64,000 bases of DNA, taken from Shewanella sp. SR44-3. GTDB lineage: Bacteria > Pseudomonadota > Gammaproteobacteria > Enterobacterales > Shewanellaceae. Of this stretch, positions 45,724-55,397 are shown in pieces (position 1 is the stretch's first letter; each line of letters starts with the position of its first letter). The stretch covers positions 91,352-155,351 of the forward strand of contig NZ_JACJDV010000007.1 of assembly GCF_014163735.1 (NCBI RefSeq). Reading direction: 5' to 3'. The notes beneath the pieces are model-generated. The model had not been told where the DNA came from. It was given only the letters and a program-made list of their open reading frames with translations, and ran no database searches. A program made the position numbers and the translations under genes.

Positions 45724-47845
45724 AGTTTTATCCGTGTTAAATCAAATTGGGCAGCGTAAAGACATCATGCTGGCGGTATTGCTGTTAGGGGTTATCTTTA
45801 TGATGATCCTGCCGCTACCTACTGCATTAGTGGATGTCTTAATTGGTATTAACATCACTATTGCTGTGGTGCTTATGATGCTAGCGATTTATATCAAGTC
45901 ACCACTTGAATTTTCCGCCTTTCCCGTTGTGTTGCTTATTACCACTATTTTTAGGTTGTCTTTATCCATCACCACCACTCGACTTATTTTATTGCAAGCC
46001 GATGCGGGGCAAATTGTATACACCTTCGGTAATTTTGTGGTGGGCGGCAATTTGGTTGTGGGTCTGGTGATCTTCTTGATTATTACCATAGTGCAATTTT
46101 TAGTGATAACCAAAGGATCGGAGCGCGTGGCGGAAGTCAGTGCTCGCTTCTCTTTAGATGCTATGCCTGGTAAGCAAATGAGTATCGATGGAGATATGCG
46201 CGCTGGGGTTATTGATGTCAATGAGGCAAGAGACCGACGCTCTATCATTGAAAAAGAAAGCCAGATGTACGGCTCTATGGACGGGGCGATGAAGTTTGTT
46301 AAAGGAGATGCTATTGCAGGATTGGTGATCATCTTCGTTAACATATTAGGTGGTGTCACTATAGGTGTGACCCAAAAAGGCATGTCAGCGGCGGACGCGT
46401 TACAGCTATTTTCGGTATTAACCATAGGTGACGGCTTAGTTTCGCAGATCCCCGCACTGCTTATTGCTATTACAGCGGGCATGATAGTGACCCGGGTTGA
46501 TAACAATGAAAACCCCTCAGATATGGGGTCGGAAATTGGCGATCAAGTAACAGCTCAACCTAAGGCGTTGTTGATTGGCGGCGCGCTATTAACACTCTTT
46601 GCCCTTATCCCCGGATTTCCAACCGTCACCTTTCTGGTTTTAGCCTTTATTGTCGGCGGTGGAGGAGTATTAATTGGCTTTAATGCCAAAAAATCCTTAG
46701 TGGGGCAGACGGATGACTTACCAACGTTTCTAGCTAATGGCGCAGGTGCGCCAGCGGCTAAATCCAAAAACTCTCCTAAGCCGCACAGTGGTGGAAAAAC
46801 AGCGAATAAACTTGGCAATAAAGAAGAGTTTGCGTTAACCGTTCCCTTAATGATCGATGTGGACGCTAGCCTGCAATCACATTTTGAAGCTATTTCTCTT
46901 AATGATGAGCTTGTTAGAGTAAGACGCGCCTTGTATTTAGACTTAGGTGTGCCTTTTCCTGGTATTCATTTACGGTTTAATACCAGTTTAGATAACCAGC
47001 AATACGTTATTCATTTGCAAGAAGTGCCAGTCGCCAGAGGGCGCATAACTAAAGATAAGCTTTTAGTGACAGAAGGCAGTGAACAAATTGAGCTGCTCAA
47101 TATTGATTATGATAGAGATGAGAATTTCTTACCTAATATTGACACTATTTGGGTGAGTGATACCAAGCTTGAAATGCTGGAGAAATCACGAATAGGCTTC
47201 TTGACTCCAGATCGAATTTTGACCTATCACTTGTCCCATGTACTTAAGGAGTACGCTGAAGATTTTGTTGGTATTCAAGAGGCTCGCTACCTCCTAGAAG
47301 AAATGGAAGCCAGCTACGGAGAGTTAGTAAAAGAAGCCCAACGTATGGTGCCGTTACAAAAGATGACTGAAATTTTACAGCGCCTGGTGTCTGAGGATAT
47401 TTCCATTCGTAACCTGCGCACCATACTTGAAGCTATGGTGGAGTGGGGTCAGAAAGAGAAAGATGTGGTGCAGCTCACCGAATATATACGCACTAGCTTA
47501 AAGCGTTATATTTGCTACAAATACTCCAACGGACAAAATGTCTTGCCTGCCTACCTATTAGAGCAGCAATTAGAAGAAACCATCCGCAATGGCGTGCGCC
47601 AAACCTCGGCAGGTAGCTACCTTGCTTTAGATCCTTCCGTCACCCAAGAGTTTCTTGCTCAAGTGAAGAAAACCGTCGGTGATTTAAGCAAGATGAACAA
47701 TAAACCTGTGATGTTGGTATCAATGGATATACGCCGCTATGTACGTAAATTAATTGAAGCCGATTATTACGATATGCCGGTGCTGTCGTTCCAAGAATTG
47801 ACTCAACAGATCAATATTCAGCCTCTGGGCAGGGTAGGGATGTGA
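45716..47845 (+). CDS. sctV: T3SS export gate SctV (YscV/LcrD)
   Basis: A 709-residue inner-membrane gate of the FHIPEP family. Seven to eight helices fill residues 17-335. The FHIPEP segment between helices 4 and 5 reads [29 protein letters not shown] (read in two parts near 138-165). The cytoplasmic ring-forming domain occupies about 365-709. A nonamer of this domain receives chaperone-substrate complexes. The length matches LcrD (704). Confidence 0.96.
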   Translation: MNKVLSVLNQIGQRKDIMLAVLLLGVIFMMILPLPTALVDVLIGINITIAVVLMMLAIYIKSPLEFSAFPVVLLITTIFRLSLSITTTRLILLQADAGQIVYTFGNFVVGGNLVVGLVIFLIITIVQFLVITKGSERVAEVSARFSLDAMPGKQMSIDGDMRAGVIDVNEARDRRSIIEKESQMYGSMDGAMKFVKGDAIAGLVIIFVNILGGVTIGVTQKGMSAADALQLFSVLTIGDGLVSQIPALLIAITAGMIVTRVDNNENPSDMGSEIGDQVTAQPKALLIGGALLTLFALIPGFPTVTFLVLAFIVGGGGVLIGFNAKKSLVGQTDDLPTFLANGAGAPAAKSKNSPKPHSGGKTANKLGNKEEFALTVPLMIDVDASLQSHFEAISLNDELVRVRRALYLDLGVPFPGIHLRFNTSLDNQQYVIHLQEVPVARGRITKDKLLVTEGSEQIELLNIDYDRDENFLPNIDTIWVSDTKLEMLEKSRIGFLTPDRILTYHLSHVLKEYAEDFVGIQEARYLLEEMEASYGELVKEAQRMVPLQKMTEILQRLVSEDISIRNLRTILEAMVEWGQKEKDVVQLTEYIRTSLKRYICYKYSNGQNVLPAYLLEQQLEETIRNGVRQTSAGSYLALDPSVTQEFLAQVKKTVGDLSKMNNKPVMLVSMDIRRYVRKLIEADYYDMPVLSFQELTQQINIQPLGRVGM

Positions 47846-47846
47846 C

Positions 47847-48269
47847 ATGAACCAATCCTTGTTAAATGAGTTAAGCCTAAGCCAATATTTTATGAAAAAA
47901 GGCTATCAGCTTGAACCTTATTATTGGCAAAACACAGAAATAGAACTGGGCACAGCGATTTACTTTGATGATGCCTTGCTGGTTTATCGGGTAGAGCCAG
48001 AGCTTCAACGAGTCTTAATTGTTAAATTCAGCCGCCAGACAGCGAAATCAGGCTTAAGTAGTCCTTTTAAGCCACTTTATTTATTGGCTGACGCTGCGAT
48101 TGCGGTTTATGGCATAGATTATCGCTTAGAGGGCAAGGTCGATGTCTTCAGAGGTAGCCGCTTAAGCAATCAAAGACTGGCTCGTTATTATCAACATACT
48201 GGCGCAGAGCTTGATATTCAGACAGGACAATATTCCCTATTACTTTCAAATTTAAGGCCTATTAATTAA
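47847..48269 (+). CDS. lcrR: LcrR/PcrR-type T3SS protein
   Basis: A 140-residue small protein matching LcrR (about 146) in SSPFKPLYLLADAAIAVYGIDY and the GKVDVFRGSRLSNQRLARYY segment. LcrR is linked to low-calcium control and LcrG production in Yersinia; its biochemical role is unclear. It starts one base past the sctV stop and ends the sctW operon. Confidence 0.88.
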   Translation: MNQSLLNELSLSQYFMKKGYQLEPYYWQNTEIELGTAIYFDDALLVYRVEPELQRVLIVKFSRQTAKSGLSSPFKPLYLLADAAIAVYGIDYRLEGKVDVFRGSRLSNQRLARYYQHTGAELDIQTGQYSLLLSNLRPIN

Positions 48270-48292
48270 CTGTCTTATTGAACTGGCTTTAG

Positions 48293-48342
48293 AAAATCTA
48301 ACCGTTAATTGAAAAGTGATAATTTTACGCCCTTGAGATACA
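48293..48342 (+). promoter_or_regulatory. ExsA-type promoter of the lcrG-popD operon (weaker)
   Basis: AAAA (48293-48296), ACC where GnC is expected, six bases, TGAAA (48310-48314), then 22 bp to GATACA (48337-48342). TGnnA and A-run agree, GnC lacks its G. Confidence 0.45.
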
Positions 48343-48379
48343 GCCTTAAAAAGTTTCACATTTTACTATGGAGATCATA

Positions 48380-48685
48380 ATGGCAGAGAGTGACCCAAGA
48401 GGACTTTCAAATACCATAGCAGCAGCGGAAGAAGCTATCGCTAATGCTCAGCATAGAGCTGAACTTGTGAGTAAAATGCTGACGGGTATGGGAGTCAGTG
48501 CTTTCGCCGCCAGTGCTATTTTTGATAATGATGCCATGGCACCTGGTTTAACTCAGCAGGCGGAAAAAGATTTATTACATGAAGTGTCTCGTCAGCGCCG
48601 AGCTGCCGTTGCTGCAAATCCCAGCTTAGGGGAAGCAGATACCAAGAAGCGCCGGCCGACAATTATGCGCGGCATGATGATTTAA
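48380..48685 (+). CDS. lcrG: T3SS regulator LcrG (PcrG)
   Basis: A 101-residue helical cytosolic protein (LcrG 95, PcrG 98) that binds the tip protein LcrV and helps block secretion before contact. Features are the helical HRAELVSKMLTGMG part and a basic C-terminus (KKRRPTIMRG). The ATG at 48380 is chosen because GGAG lies six bases ahead; an ATG at 48368 overlaps that ribosome site. It is the first gene of lcrG-lcrV-lcrH-popB-popD. Confidence 0.88.
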   Translation: MAESDPRGLSNTIAAAEEAIANAQHRAELVSKMLTGMGVSAFAASAIFDNDAMAPGLTQQAEKDLLHEVSRQRRAAVAANPSLGEADTKKRRPTIMRGMMI

Positions 48686-48699
48686 AAAAGGAATAATGT

Positions 48700-49659
48700 A
48701 TGGCTTTAAGTCCTATCAGCAATACCCCTGCAGATATCGTTTCTCGGGTGAGGGAGGCAGATCAAGGTCAAAACCTTACTGACTTAATCGGATTTTCTAA
48801 ATTAATAGAAGATAAGCTTAAAAGCTCCAGCACTTGGTCTGACAGTAATGATATTTTTGCCGCGAAAATTGGCGCAGATCTAACGCCAGTAGAAAAGCTC
48901 AGTGATTTCCAGCGCTTTTGGGGGCTAGTCGTTAACCAATTGGTGGACATGGGGCAAGACCCTAACAGCTTGCTTAAAGCCGATGGTGCGCTGTTTACTA
49001 AGTTAACAGCTGATCTTGAATCGCTATTTACAAAAACACTCAATGCAGTACCTGTGGGGCAGAAAATTGACCTATCAGATGTAAAGCACCTTGCTTTACT
49101 TTCAGTGTTTTCAGAGCGGTTAGATAATCCTGTGTTAGTGGCTTATCAAGACAGGCTGTTTGTTAATCAAGCTAAGCGTGATGCGGCTCAAGAAGAGCTA
49201 AAAGGCTTGTCTAATGAACTCAAGATTTATGGTGTTATTCAAAGTCAGATCCAGCAAAGAATATCTACCAATATTGCTTATAACCCAAATTTGCAACTCA
49301 CAGCAGCCGATTTTGGTTATAAAAATAATGCCGATTTTATCGATTCAGCTGAATATAAAAAACTGCAGGAAATTACCGGTAAAACTTCAAATATCAGCAC
49401 AAAAGATTTCTTAAATGCCAAAGGGATCAGTTCATTAGATGATTATTCCAGCGCCAAACTTAAGGATGATTGGGATGACAAATTGGCTAATTTAGGCACT
49501 GCGATTTCAGATAAATCTAAACTAATTAATGATGATGTCAGCCTTAAAACCACCGAATTGAATCAAATATCCTCAACCTATAACAGCACTGTCGAAGCTA
49601 TTAACCGTTTTGTGCAGAAATACAATGGCGTGTTACAAGAAATTTTACGAGCAATTTAG
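48700..49659 (+). CDS. lcrV: T3SS needle-tip protein LcrV (PcrV)
   Basis: A 319-residue exported tip protein (LcrV 326, PcrV 294) that caps the needle and guides the translocon. A central long helix and the C-terminal coiled-coil helix (TTELNQISSTYNSTVEAINR) fit the dumbbell structure. No signal peptide is present, as expected for a T3SS substrate. The globular parts are diverged. It is 14 bases after lcrG, with AAAGGAA ahead. Confidence 0.88.
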   Translation: MALSPISNTPADIVSRVREADQGQNLTDLIGFSKLIEDKLKSSSTWSDSNDIFAAKIGADLTPVEKLSDFQRFWGLVVNQLVDMGQDPNSLLKADGALFTKLTADLESLFTKTLNAVPVGQKIDLSDVKHLALLSVFSERLDNPVLVAYQDRLFVNQAKRDAAQEELKGLSNELKIYGVIQSQIQQRISTNIAYNPNLQLTAADFGYKNNADFIDSAEYKKLQEITGKTSNISTKDFLNAKGISSLDDYSSAKLKDDWDDKLANLGTAISDKSKLINDDVSLKTTELNQISSTYNSTVEAINRFVQKYNGVLQEILRAI

Positions 49660-49667
49660 GAAATATC

Positions 49668-50147
49668 ATGATTGAACAGCACCAAGAGACAAATTACGAA
49701 GATGAACTGCTGTCTTTTTTAGAAGATGGCGGCACCATGAGCATGTTGCGCAATATTCCTGATGATGCCATCGAGCAAATGTATGCGGTGGCCTACAACT
49801 ATTTTGAGTCGGCTAAATACGAACAAGCGCATAAAATTTTTCAATTATTGTGCACCTTAGATCATTATCAAGTGCGTTTCTTTATGGGGCTAGGCGCCTG
49901 TCGTCAGGCATTAAAACAGTTCGAACAAGCCGTAGATGCATACAGTTTTGTTACCGTGATTGATGTTAATGAACCTAGGGCACCCTTTCATGCTGGTGAG
50001 TGTCATTTGGCACTTGGCAATATGGAGGCTGCTGAAAGTGGGTTTTATACCGCCAATCATTTAGCAAAAAAACAGCCAGCTTACTCCGAGCTGGCGCAGC
50101 GAGCCAGTGCAATGCTGGAGGAGATAACCCAACAAGGAGTAATATAA
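49668..50147 (+). CDS. lcrH: T3SS translocator chaperone LcrH/SycD (PcrH)
   Basis: A 159-residue class II chaperone with three tetratricopeptide repeats (AVAYNYFESAKYEQAHKIF, FFMGLGACRQALKQFEQAVD, PFHAGECHLALGNMEAAESG). It keeps the pore proteins PopB and PopD soluble in the cytosol. Length equals that of SycD (168) and PcrH (167) within a few residues. Its stop overlaps the popB start as TAATG. Confidence 0.94.
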   Translation: MIEQHQETNYEDELLSFLEDGGTMSMLRNIPDDAIEQMYAVAYNYFESAKYEQAHKIFQLLCTLDHYQVRFFMGLGACRQALKQFEQAVDAYSFVTVIDVNEPRAPFHAGECHLALGNMEAAESGFYTANHLAKKQPAYSELAQRASAMLEEITQQGVI

Positions 50148-51418
50148 TGAATGTGATTACATCGACGAATCCTCTAATCCATAACGCTGGATTATTGGAG
50201 AATGAACAGGCAATAAATGCCAGTAAATCTAAGCAAAATTTAGATGTTACTGTGAGTCGTAATGCAGAGCAGCAAGCATTAGTTGGCACCAATAAACAAG
50301 GGGTTATGCTAGATAAGCCAAGCCCACTAATGAACACAGCCTCTTTAGTTAATGCTGAAAAAACATTCAATGAACTGAGTCAGTTGCTAAACAAAAACCA
50401 GCCACTTGTCAGAGAGTTACTGGATAAAACTGGTGATATGTTTGCTAAGTTTTTAACCTCGTCATTTCAAAATGGTGCGGGTTTGCCTAAGGATTTAGGT
50501 ACAGGTGCTGAATATGGCGTTGCAGGGGCTTTTATTGCGTTAGCGGCAACATCGGTTGATGATTTTGAAATTGAATTAGCTAAGACAACGACCGAGCTTG
50601 AGAAGGCTCAAAATAAATTAAAAACCGAAGAAATAAAGCGTGCGCGCTCTGAAAATGAAGCGCAAATGAAAGACAATCAAACCAAGATTAAAGAATCTGA
50701 AGAAGCAGCCCAAGAGGCTAAAAAATCAGGACTTTTTGGCAAAATTTTTGGTTACATCAGCGCGGCGTTATCGATTATTATCGGCGCAGTAATGATTGCA
50801 ACTGGTGTGGGCGCCGTTGCTGGAGCGGCTATGATAGCCGGAGGCGTGTTTGGTATCGTCTCACAAGTGTTGCAAGAAGAATCAGTGCAGAGCGCACTAA
50901 AAGATGCTGGCATTAATGTTGAAGCATTTCAAAAAGTCATGATGGCTTTCGAGATTATTTCGGCTGTGGTAAGTACCGTGGCTTCGTTTGGTGGTGCTGC
51001 AGCGGGCAAAGCCGCGCAACTCGCAGGAAAGTTGAGTACTAAATTAGCATCTGGATTAACTAAGGTGGCGGATAAGCTTGATGATCTCGCCAAACTAGGT
51101 ACCAGCATTAACAAATTTGGTACGGCGGCCACTAAGGTCAGAACGGTTTCTACCATCACTGAAACCTCTGCCAATGTTGCCCAGGGGACTGCCAGTACAG
51201 TCAATACGGCGTTTCAGGCCAATGCTGCGGGCAAGCAGGCCGAGACTCAGGATAGCCGAGCGGAAGTATTGGCTATGCGCGCTGTGATTGATCGTTTGAA
51301 AGAAGAAATCAGCCGTATGAGTCAGGAGTTTCAAGAAGTCATGCAGATGATTATGCAGATAATCAATGCAAACGGTGATTCGATGAAAGAAATCTTAAGT
51401 CGCCCTGCGGCGGTATAG
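50147..51418 (+). CDS. sctE: T3SS pore translocator SctE (YopB/PopB)
   Basis: A 423-residue hydrophobic translocator. Two membrane segments are clear (about 202-240, with YISAALSIIIGAVMIATG and AMIAGGVFGIV; and about 265-290, with AFEIISAVVSTVASFG). Coiled coils lie before and after them (LEKAQNKLKTEEIKRARS; VIDRLKEEISRMSQEF). It inserts in the host membrane with SctB to form the delivery pore. Length compares with YopB 401 and PopB 390. It is translationally coupled to lcrH. Confidence 0.93.
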   Translation: MNVITSTNPLIHNAGLLENEQAINASKSKQNLDVTVSRNAEQQALVGTNKQGVMLDKPSPLMNTASLVNAEKTFNELSQLLNKNQPLVRELLDKTGDMFAKFLTSSFQNGAGLPKDLGTGAEYGVAGAFIALAATSVDDFEIELAKTTTELEKAQNKLKTEEIKRARSENEAQMKDNQTKIKESEEAAQEAKKSGLFGKIFGYISAALSIIIGAVMIATGVGAVAGAAMIAGGVFGIVSQVLQEESVQSALKDAGINVEAFQKVMMAFEIISAVVSTVASFGGAAAGKAAQLAGKLSTKLASGLTKVADKLDDLAKLGTSINKFGTAATKVRTVSTITETSANVAQGTASTVNTAFQANAAGKQAETQDSRAEVLAMRAVIDRLKEEISRMSQEFQEVMQMIMQIINANGDSMKEILSRPAAV

Positions 51419-51427
51419 GAGTAAGTT

Positions 51428-52441
51428 ATGGATTTAGTAATCAAAAGTGGTCAACCACGAGTCAGTACCGAGCATGACATCAGTGCTATTGCAGCCCTTA
51501 AAAATGCTAAGAGCACTCAGTCTCAGGCGGCTGAAAATAGTGAAATGCTGACGATTAAGCAAGGTAATCGCGTTGTTCTAGAGGCGCCTTTAGCTAACTT
51601 AGACCCAAGCCAAACGGCAAAACTAACCCAGTTACTTGAATCTATTGATTCAGAAGCTTTTAAAAATAACTTAGGCACAGCGGTTAACTTAGTGCAGCAT
51701 GCCTTGAGTGAGTTTTTAAACTCAGTTAACGGTCCACAGCAGGCAAGCTCTGCTAGCAAGGGGGCTTTATCTGATATTTTTGAGTTGATGGCGTTATTGT
51801 TTCAATTGGCTAAAGATAACCGTGAGTTAAATATTACCCAGCGTGATATTGCTACCACAGCATCTGTGGCATCCATAAAAGCACAGGCCTCTGAACTTAG
51901 AAGTGCTAAAAGTGCCTTAATTGCCATGGCTGTCGTTAGTGGCGTGCTGGCGGTAACCAGTGCTGTGATGGGGGCTTTATCAGCTAAGAAGAGCATTAAT
52001 CAGCTTGGCGAAAGTGGTAAAGTAAACAACCAATTGACCCAGCAGCAAAAATTTAAAGATACGCTTAATGGCCTTCAAGGTGAAGGCAAGAATGTCTCTA
52101 GCGCCTTACGTGGTACTGATGCTGAGATTGGTAAATTAAGTCGACAGAACTTTGAACTCGATACCCTGTTAAAAGCACGAGACTCACGAGGCCAAGCTCG
52201 TAATGCCGTACTGCAAGGTGTAGGTCAAGTGTCGACGAATATAGGCAATGTGTTTCAAACTGAAGCTCAAGCATCTCAGAAAGAAGAAGAAGCCGAGGGG
52301 ACATTAAAACAGGCTGAGAAACAAAAAGCCGATGATCGTATTGGTTACGATGATAACTTCCTCAAGGAAGTACGGGATATTTTACGGGCCATTGGTGATA
52401 GCTATAATCAAGCGTGGAAAGCGGCATCAACACCGTCTTAA
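51428..52441 (+). CDS. sctB: T3SS pore translocator SctB (YopD/PopD)
   Basis: A 337-residue translocator (YopD 306, PopD 295). One membrane segment is visible (about 160-182, ALIAMAVVSGVLAVTSAVMG), and a C-terminal amphipathic coiled-coil part follows. It is the second pore subunit, 9 bases behind sctE, and the last gene of the lcrG operon. A strong terminator follows. Confidence 0.92.
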   Translation: MDLVIKSGQPRVSTEHDISAIAALKNAKSTQSQAAENSEMLTIKQGNRVVLEAPLANLDPSQTAKLTQLLESIDSEAFKNNLGTAVNLVQHALSEFLNSVNGPQQASSASKGALSDIFELMALLFQLAKDNRELNITQRDIATTASVASIKAQASELRSAKSALIAMAVVSGVLAVTSAVMGALSAKKSINQLGESGKVNNQLTQQQKFKDTLNGLQGEGKNVSSALRGTDAEIGKLSRQNFELDTLLKARDSRGQARNAVLQGVGQVSTNIGNVFQTEAQASQKEEEAEGTLKQAEKQKADDRIGYDDNFLKEVRDILRAIGDSYNQAWKAASTPS

Positions 52442-52490
52442 GTCCATAGGTTAAGTCACAAGGTGTTTATTCTTGCGATTAGATCAAATA

Positions 52491-52518
52491 AAAGGTGAGC
52501 CAAGGGCTCACCTTTTTT
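52491..52518. terminator. Terminator between popD and exsE
   Basis: AAAGGTGAGCC and GGCTCACCTTT pair over a 3-base loop with a T run. It ends the translocator operon and can also serve the converging exsC-exsE transcript. Confidence 0.9.
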
Positions 52519-52535
52519 ATATAGCATCATGTTGA

Positions 52536-52820
52536 TTAAAGCTGTTTGACTTGTTTTAGGCGTAAAGCCTCAATAGAGAAATTATCTTTAGATTGATTTA
52601 AAAGTGCATCAATATGTTGAGGTGATGCATTTGGGAAGCGACTGTTGAGTAAATGATGTAATCGTTGTGCAGATTGTTCCTTGATAAGGGATTGTTGACT
52701 GTTCTCGATTAACTTTATATTTATATTGGAAAATAAACCTCTATCTTCCTTGTTTGTTTCGATATTCCCTTGCAGGCTTTGATAAATAATGTCCTGCTTA
52801 TTTCCGATATTACTGGTCAT
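52536..52820 (-). CDS. exsE: Probable secreted T3SS regulator ExsE
   Basis: A 94-residue polar protein next to exsC. In P. aeruginosa, ExsE (81 residues) binds ExsC inside the cell and is secreted when the T3SS opens, which frees ExsC to remove ExsD from ExsA. Sequence likeness is weak (SAQRLHHLLNSRF, then FSIEALRLKQVKQL near the end), so the call rests mainly on size, polarity and position. It lies five bases after exsC on the minus strand. Confidence 0.7.
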   Translation of the reverse strand: MTSNIGNKQDIIYQSLQGNIETNKEDRGLFSNINIKLIENSQQSLIKEQSAQRLHHLLNSRFPNASPQHIDALLNQSKDNFSIEALRLKQVKQL

Positions 52821-52825
52821 AATAT

Positions 52826-53281
52826 CTATACCCTAATGCCGCTAATGTTAAATGGAGAGTCTGTCTCGTTGAAAGAGATGGGGTCATCTTCTATATTGAG
52901 TAGCTCGGCCCATCTTTCAGCGTGTGAGACTATTTCGGCTAATAAATTTTCAAATTTATTAAAGTCAATGGTTAATATGCAGCAGTGTTGATAAAGGCAC
53001 AGGCACTGACTTTCTAAATTTAAACCAAAAAATAATTTATGCTCATCCCAGTGATGATTGAATGCTAGTAAAGATCTCAGTATTGGATCGTCTAAAGTTT
53101 CATTTTGTGATATTTGAGCTTCAAATATTAATAATTGTTGTTCTATTTGACACTTTATATTGATAATAAGAGCATCATCAAACGAAAGGCTGACTTTGTT
53201 ATCTTTCAACCCCAGATCAGTAAGACCCGCGTTATCTCCAAAATATTTCAAAATGGCATTAATTTTTTCCAACGCATCCAT
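52826..53281 (-). CDS. exsC: T3SS chaperone/anti-anti-activator ExsC
   Basis: A 151-residue CesT-fold protein (ExsC about 141-145). The segments LLAFNHHWDEHKLFFGLNLES, CCILTIDFNKFENLLAEI and SHAERWAELL align by eye with ExsC. It binds either ExsE (before secretion) or ExsD (after), so it links export to transcription. AGGA lies seven bases before the ATG. Unlike P. aeruginosa, this gene and exsE run opposite to exsB, exsA and exsD. Confidence 0.85.
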   Translation of the reverse strand: MDALEKINAILKYFGDNAGLTDLGLKDNKVSLSFDDALIINIKCQIEQQLLIFEAQISQNETLDDPILRSLLAFNHHWDEHKLFFGLNLESQCLCLYQHCCILTIDFNKFENLLAEIVSHAERWAELLNIEDDPISFNETDSPFNISGIRV

Positions 53282-53328
53282 GGTTAAATCCTATAAGAGA
53301 GTAAGGTTGACTGAGCCACAATGGCTTT

Positions 53329-53379
53329 AGTCTAACAATATGTGTGCTCAAGAATTGTTATAATTCGCTGTGAATTTTT
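53329..53379 (-). promoter_or_regulatory. ExsA-type promoter of exsC-exsE (weak match)
   Basis: Minus strand: AAAAA, AGC at the GnC position, six bases, TAACA at the TGnnA position (53356-53379), then 21 bp to TAGACT (53329-53334). Spacing agrees, but the G of TGnnA and of GnC is changed. Confidence 0.35.
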
Positions 53380-53493
53380 AGTTGGTGGTCGCTATGGATG
53401 ATTATCAGTTGGCGTTTGTCCTGTTCATGTTAGTATCTTCTTTAGTGCTGAAATGATTACATTTTAGGTCTTTATAACTTATAGGTAGATCCA

Positions 53494-53928
53494 GTGAAGC
53501 TAAATCACTTAAGCGTTATTCTTCTTCCATGGTTTCTGCTTACCGCTTGTGTGGATGTTAGCGTGACCAAGCAGATACCGGCAGTGATGGCAACCAATCA
53601 AGATAATAATCAGCCTGCATTGTCGATGCAGCTTAATGGCTGGTTATCATTTGATGCTTATGTACCTAGCTATAACTCCTCCTTAACAGTGATCTTGTAT
53701 ATGCAGCATGAAGGAGTACGACTCCCCGTGGCTCGGCAGACTTATCAGAATAGTCAGTTACCTGTGCGTTATTCATTTGCAGTAGCACCTATCCAGGCAG
53801 GTCAAGGATTAATGCAAATTGAGGCAAAGTTGACCGTTGAGGGCAAATTAATCGCAAGCATTAGCCAAGAGCACCAATACCAGTTGGGTGCCACTCAGTT
53901 AGATTTAAAGTTGCTAGCGGCTAAATGA
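53494..53928 (+). CDS. exsB: ExsB/YscW-type pilotin lipoprotein
   Basis: A 144-residue lipoprotein. The signal ends in LLTAC (Cys19 lipidated), followed by Val-Asp and a beta-rich domain (LNGWLSFDAYVPSYNSSLTV). It matches the YscW/ExsB pilotin, which brings the secretin SctC to the outer membrane. The start is GTG at 53494. It stands before exsA, as in P. aeruginosa, but a 611-base AT-rich gap separates the two. Confidence 0.82.
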   Translation: MKLNHLSVILLPWFLLTACVDVSVTKQIPAVMATNQDNNQPALSMQLNGWLSFDAYVPSYNSSLTVILYMQHEGVRLPVARQTYQNSQLPVRYSFAVAPIQAGQGLMQIEAKLTVEGKLIASISQEHQYQLGATQLDLKLLAAK

Positions 53929-54539
53929 TAGCTAGGATTGAGCTGAACAATATCTTCATTCTGCCTGCTAACATCTACTTGATGTAATTTATATTTTTAG
54001 TGAAATTTTTATTTGGAATGACCGTTCTATAACAATAATAAGATTTATTGTTATATTTTTGGTTAACCATGTCGTAAAGGTCAATTTTTTGAACACCATA
54101 ATCTAAGGTTTTTCTATTATAAAATGTCTTAGGTTTTATAGATGAATTTAGCTAAGAAATATGAATTTTGTTAGTTTAAGCAGTATTAATACGCTTGTTT
54201 AAATAAGATTAATCTAATGATTGCTGATGGTTAAATATAAAAATTAAATATTAATGTTTATATTTATATAAGGCCTTTTGTTTTTAATGACTTAGCTGGA
54301 AATAATACTTGTTATATTATTGAATAATCTATCGGTGTCAAAAAATTGTCTTTTATTTTTTGTGATATAAGTCTAGAATGCGCGCCTTCATATCTACGTT
54401 GGTTGTTTTTCAACCTGCTCATGTATGATTAATTCAATAAGATTTCACTAATGTAGCATGGCTTCATTAATATAAATAAGAATATGTTTTGCAATATTTT
54501 ATATGCGAAAAATATAATATAGAGGCTGTAGAGGGGGTT
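53929..54539. other. AT-rich gap between exsB and exsA
   Basis: 611 bases, much richer in A and T than the flanking genes and without a supported gene. It holds a hairpin (54029-54060) after exsB and should contain the exsA promoter. A TGTGA half-site at 54360-54364 and TAGAAT at 54374-54379 are seen but not decisive. Such DNA is a typical target for H-NS-type silencing. Confidence 0.55.
54029..54060 (+). terminator. AT-rich hairpin after exsB
   Basis: ATAACAATAA and TTATTGTTAT form a perfect 10-bp inverted repeat with a 6-base loop, followed by ATTTTT. It is a likely weak terminator of exsB, which would uncouple exsB from exsA. Confidence 0.55.
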
Positions 54540-55397
54540 ATGGGGAATCCAATCGAGCTTGTTTCTCAGTGTGAATTACAGATAAGTAACCGCTTAATAA
54601 AGAGTTTTTTTAATTCTGGTGAGTCAGAAGTAAAAACTATTTATGAAGATGTTTTACTGTATGTGCAGATGGGAACTATTACCATTCAGTCGGCAGATGA
54701 AACCTTAACCATACAAGCTGGTGAGGCTGGCTTTATACGTCGTGGGGAATATTTATTTGAGTATTCTTCAGATGCAACTGTGGCTAAAGGAGAGATGATA
54801 TCTGTCTTCTTTAGTGCGGATTTTCTTACTTCTTTTGTTCAACGTCATGCTGAGATATTGGTGTCATTTCTTAGCCTTGAACAACAATCTCGGGTGATTG
54901 CTAAGCTAGCGGTAAACTCATTGGTAGAGCAGACCATAGATGGGCTTTTCTCTATTGCTGAATTTATGTTACCTGGGATCCATGAACTGAAGTTGGAGGA
55001 GCTGTTATTACTGATAGTTCACTCTAGTTCTGGGGGTGAGCTATGTCGCTTATTAAGGCAACAAACTAACCGTTCATCAGATCGTTTACATGTGTTTATG
55101 GAAAAGCATTATCTGAAAGAGTGGAAGTTAAGTGAGTACGCCAAAGAGTTTGGTGCTAGCTTAACCACATTTAAAGAGTTATTTCATGAAGTTTTTGGTG
55201 TTTCACCAAGAGCTTGGATCACTGAGCGACGTTTATTATACGCTTATAACCTACTTATCAGTAGTGAGACGCGAATAGTGGATATTGCTATCGAGGCAGG
55301 TTTTTCAAGCCAGTCATATTTTACCCAAAGTTATCGACGTAGATTTGGCACAACACCCAGTAAAGTTAGAACCCAGCTGAGTTTGCCTGCAGACTAA
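54540..55397 (+). CDS. exsA: AraC-type T3SS master activator ExsA
   Basis: A 285-residue activator (ExsA 278). The C-terminal two helix-turn-helix region is almost identical to ExsA: MEKHYLKEWKLSEYAKEFG, then SLTTFKELFHEVFGVSPRAW and VDIAIEAGFSSQSYFTQSYR. The N-terminal domain, which ExsD binds, is more diverged. The ATG at 54540 (behind GAGGGGG) is preferred over a longer TTG frame from 54489. It should activate all T3SS promoters and both effector loci here. The very similar recognition helices make the P. aeruginosa binding rule applicable. Confidence 0.94.
   Translation: MGNPIELVSQCELQISNRLIKSFFNSGESEVKTIYEDVLLYVQMGTITIQSADETLTIQAGEAGFIRRGEYLFEYSSDATVAKGEMISVFFSADFLTSFVQRHAEILVSFLSLEQQSRVIAKLAVNSLVEQTIDGLFSIAEFMLPGIHELKLEELLLLIVHSSSGGELCRLLRQQTNRSSDRLHVFMEKHYLKEWKLSEYAKEFGASLTTFKELFHEVFGVSPRAWITERRLLYAYNLLISSETRIVDIAIEAGFSSQSYFTQSYRRRFGTTPSKVRTQLSLPAD

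Noticed and set aside
54355..54380. CRP/Vfr binding site before exsA
   Set aside because: Only one half-site (TGTGA) matches; the second half does not, so it is kept as a remark only.
54489..54539. Longer ExsA with a TTG start at 54489
   Set aside because: The added 17 residues do not match ExsA, and GAGGGGG directly precedes the ATG at 54540.
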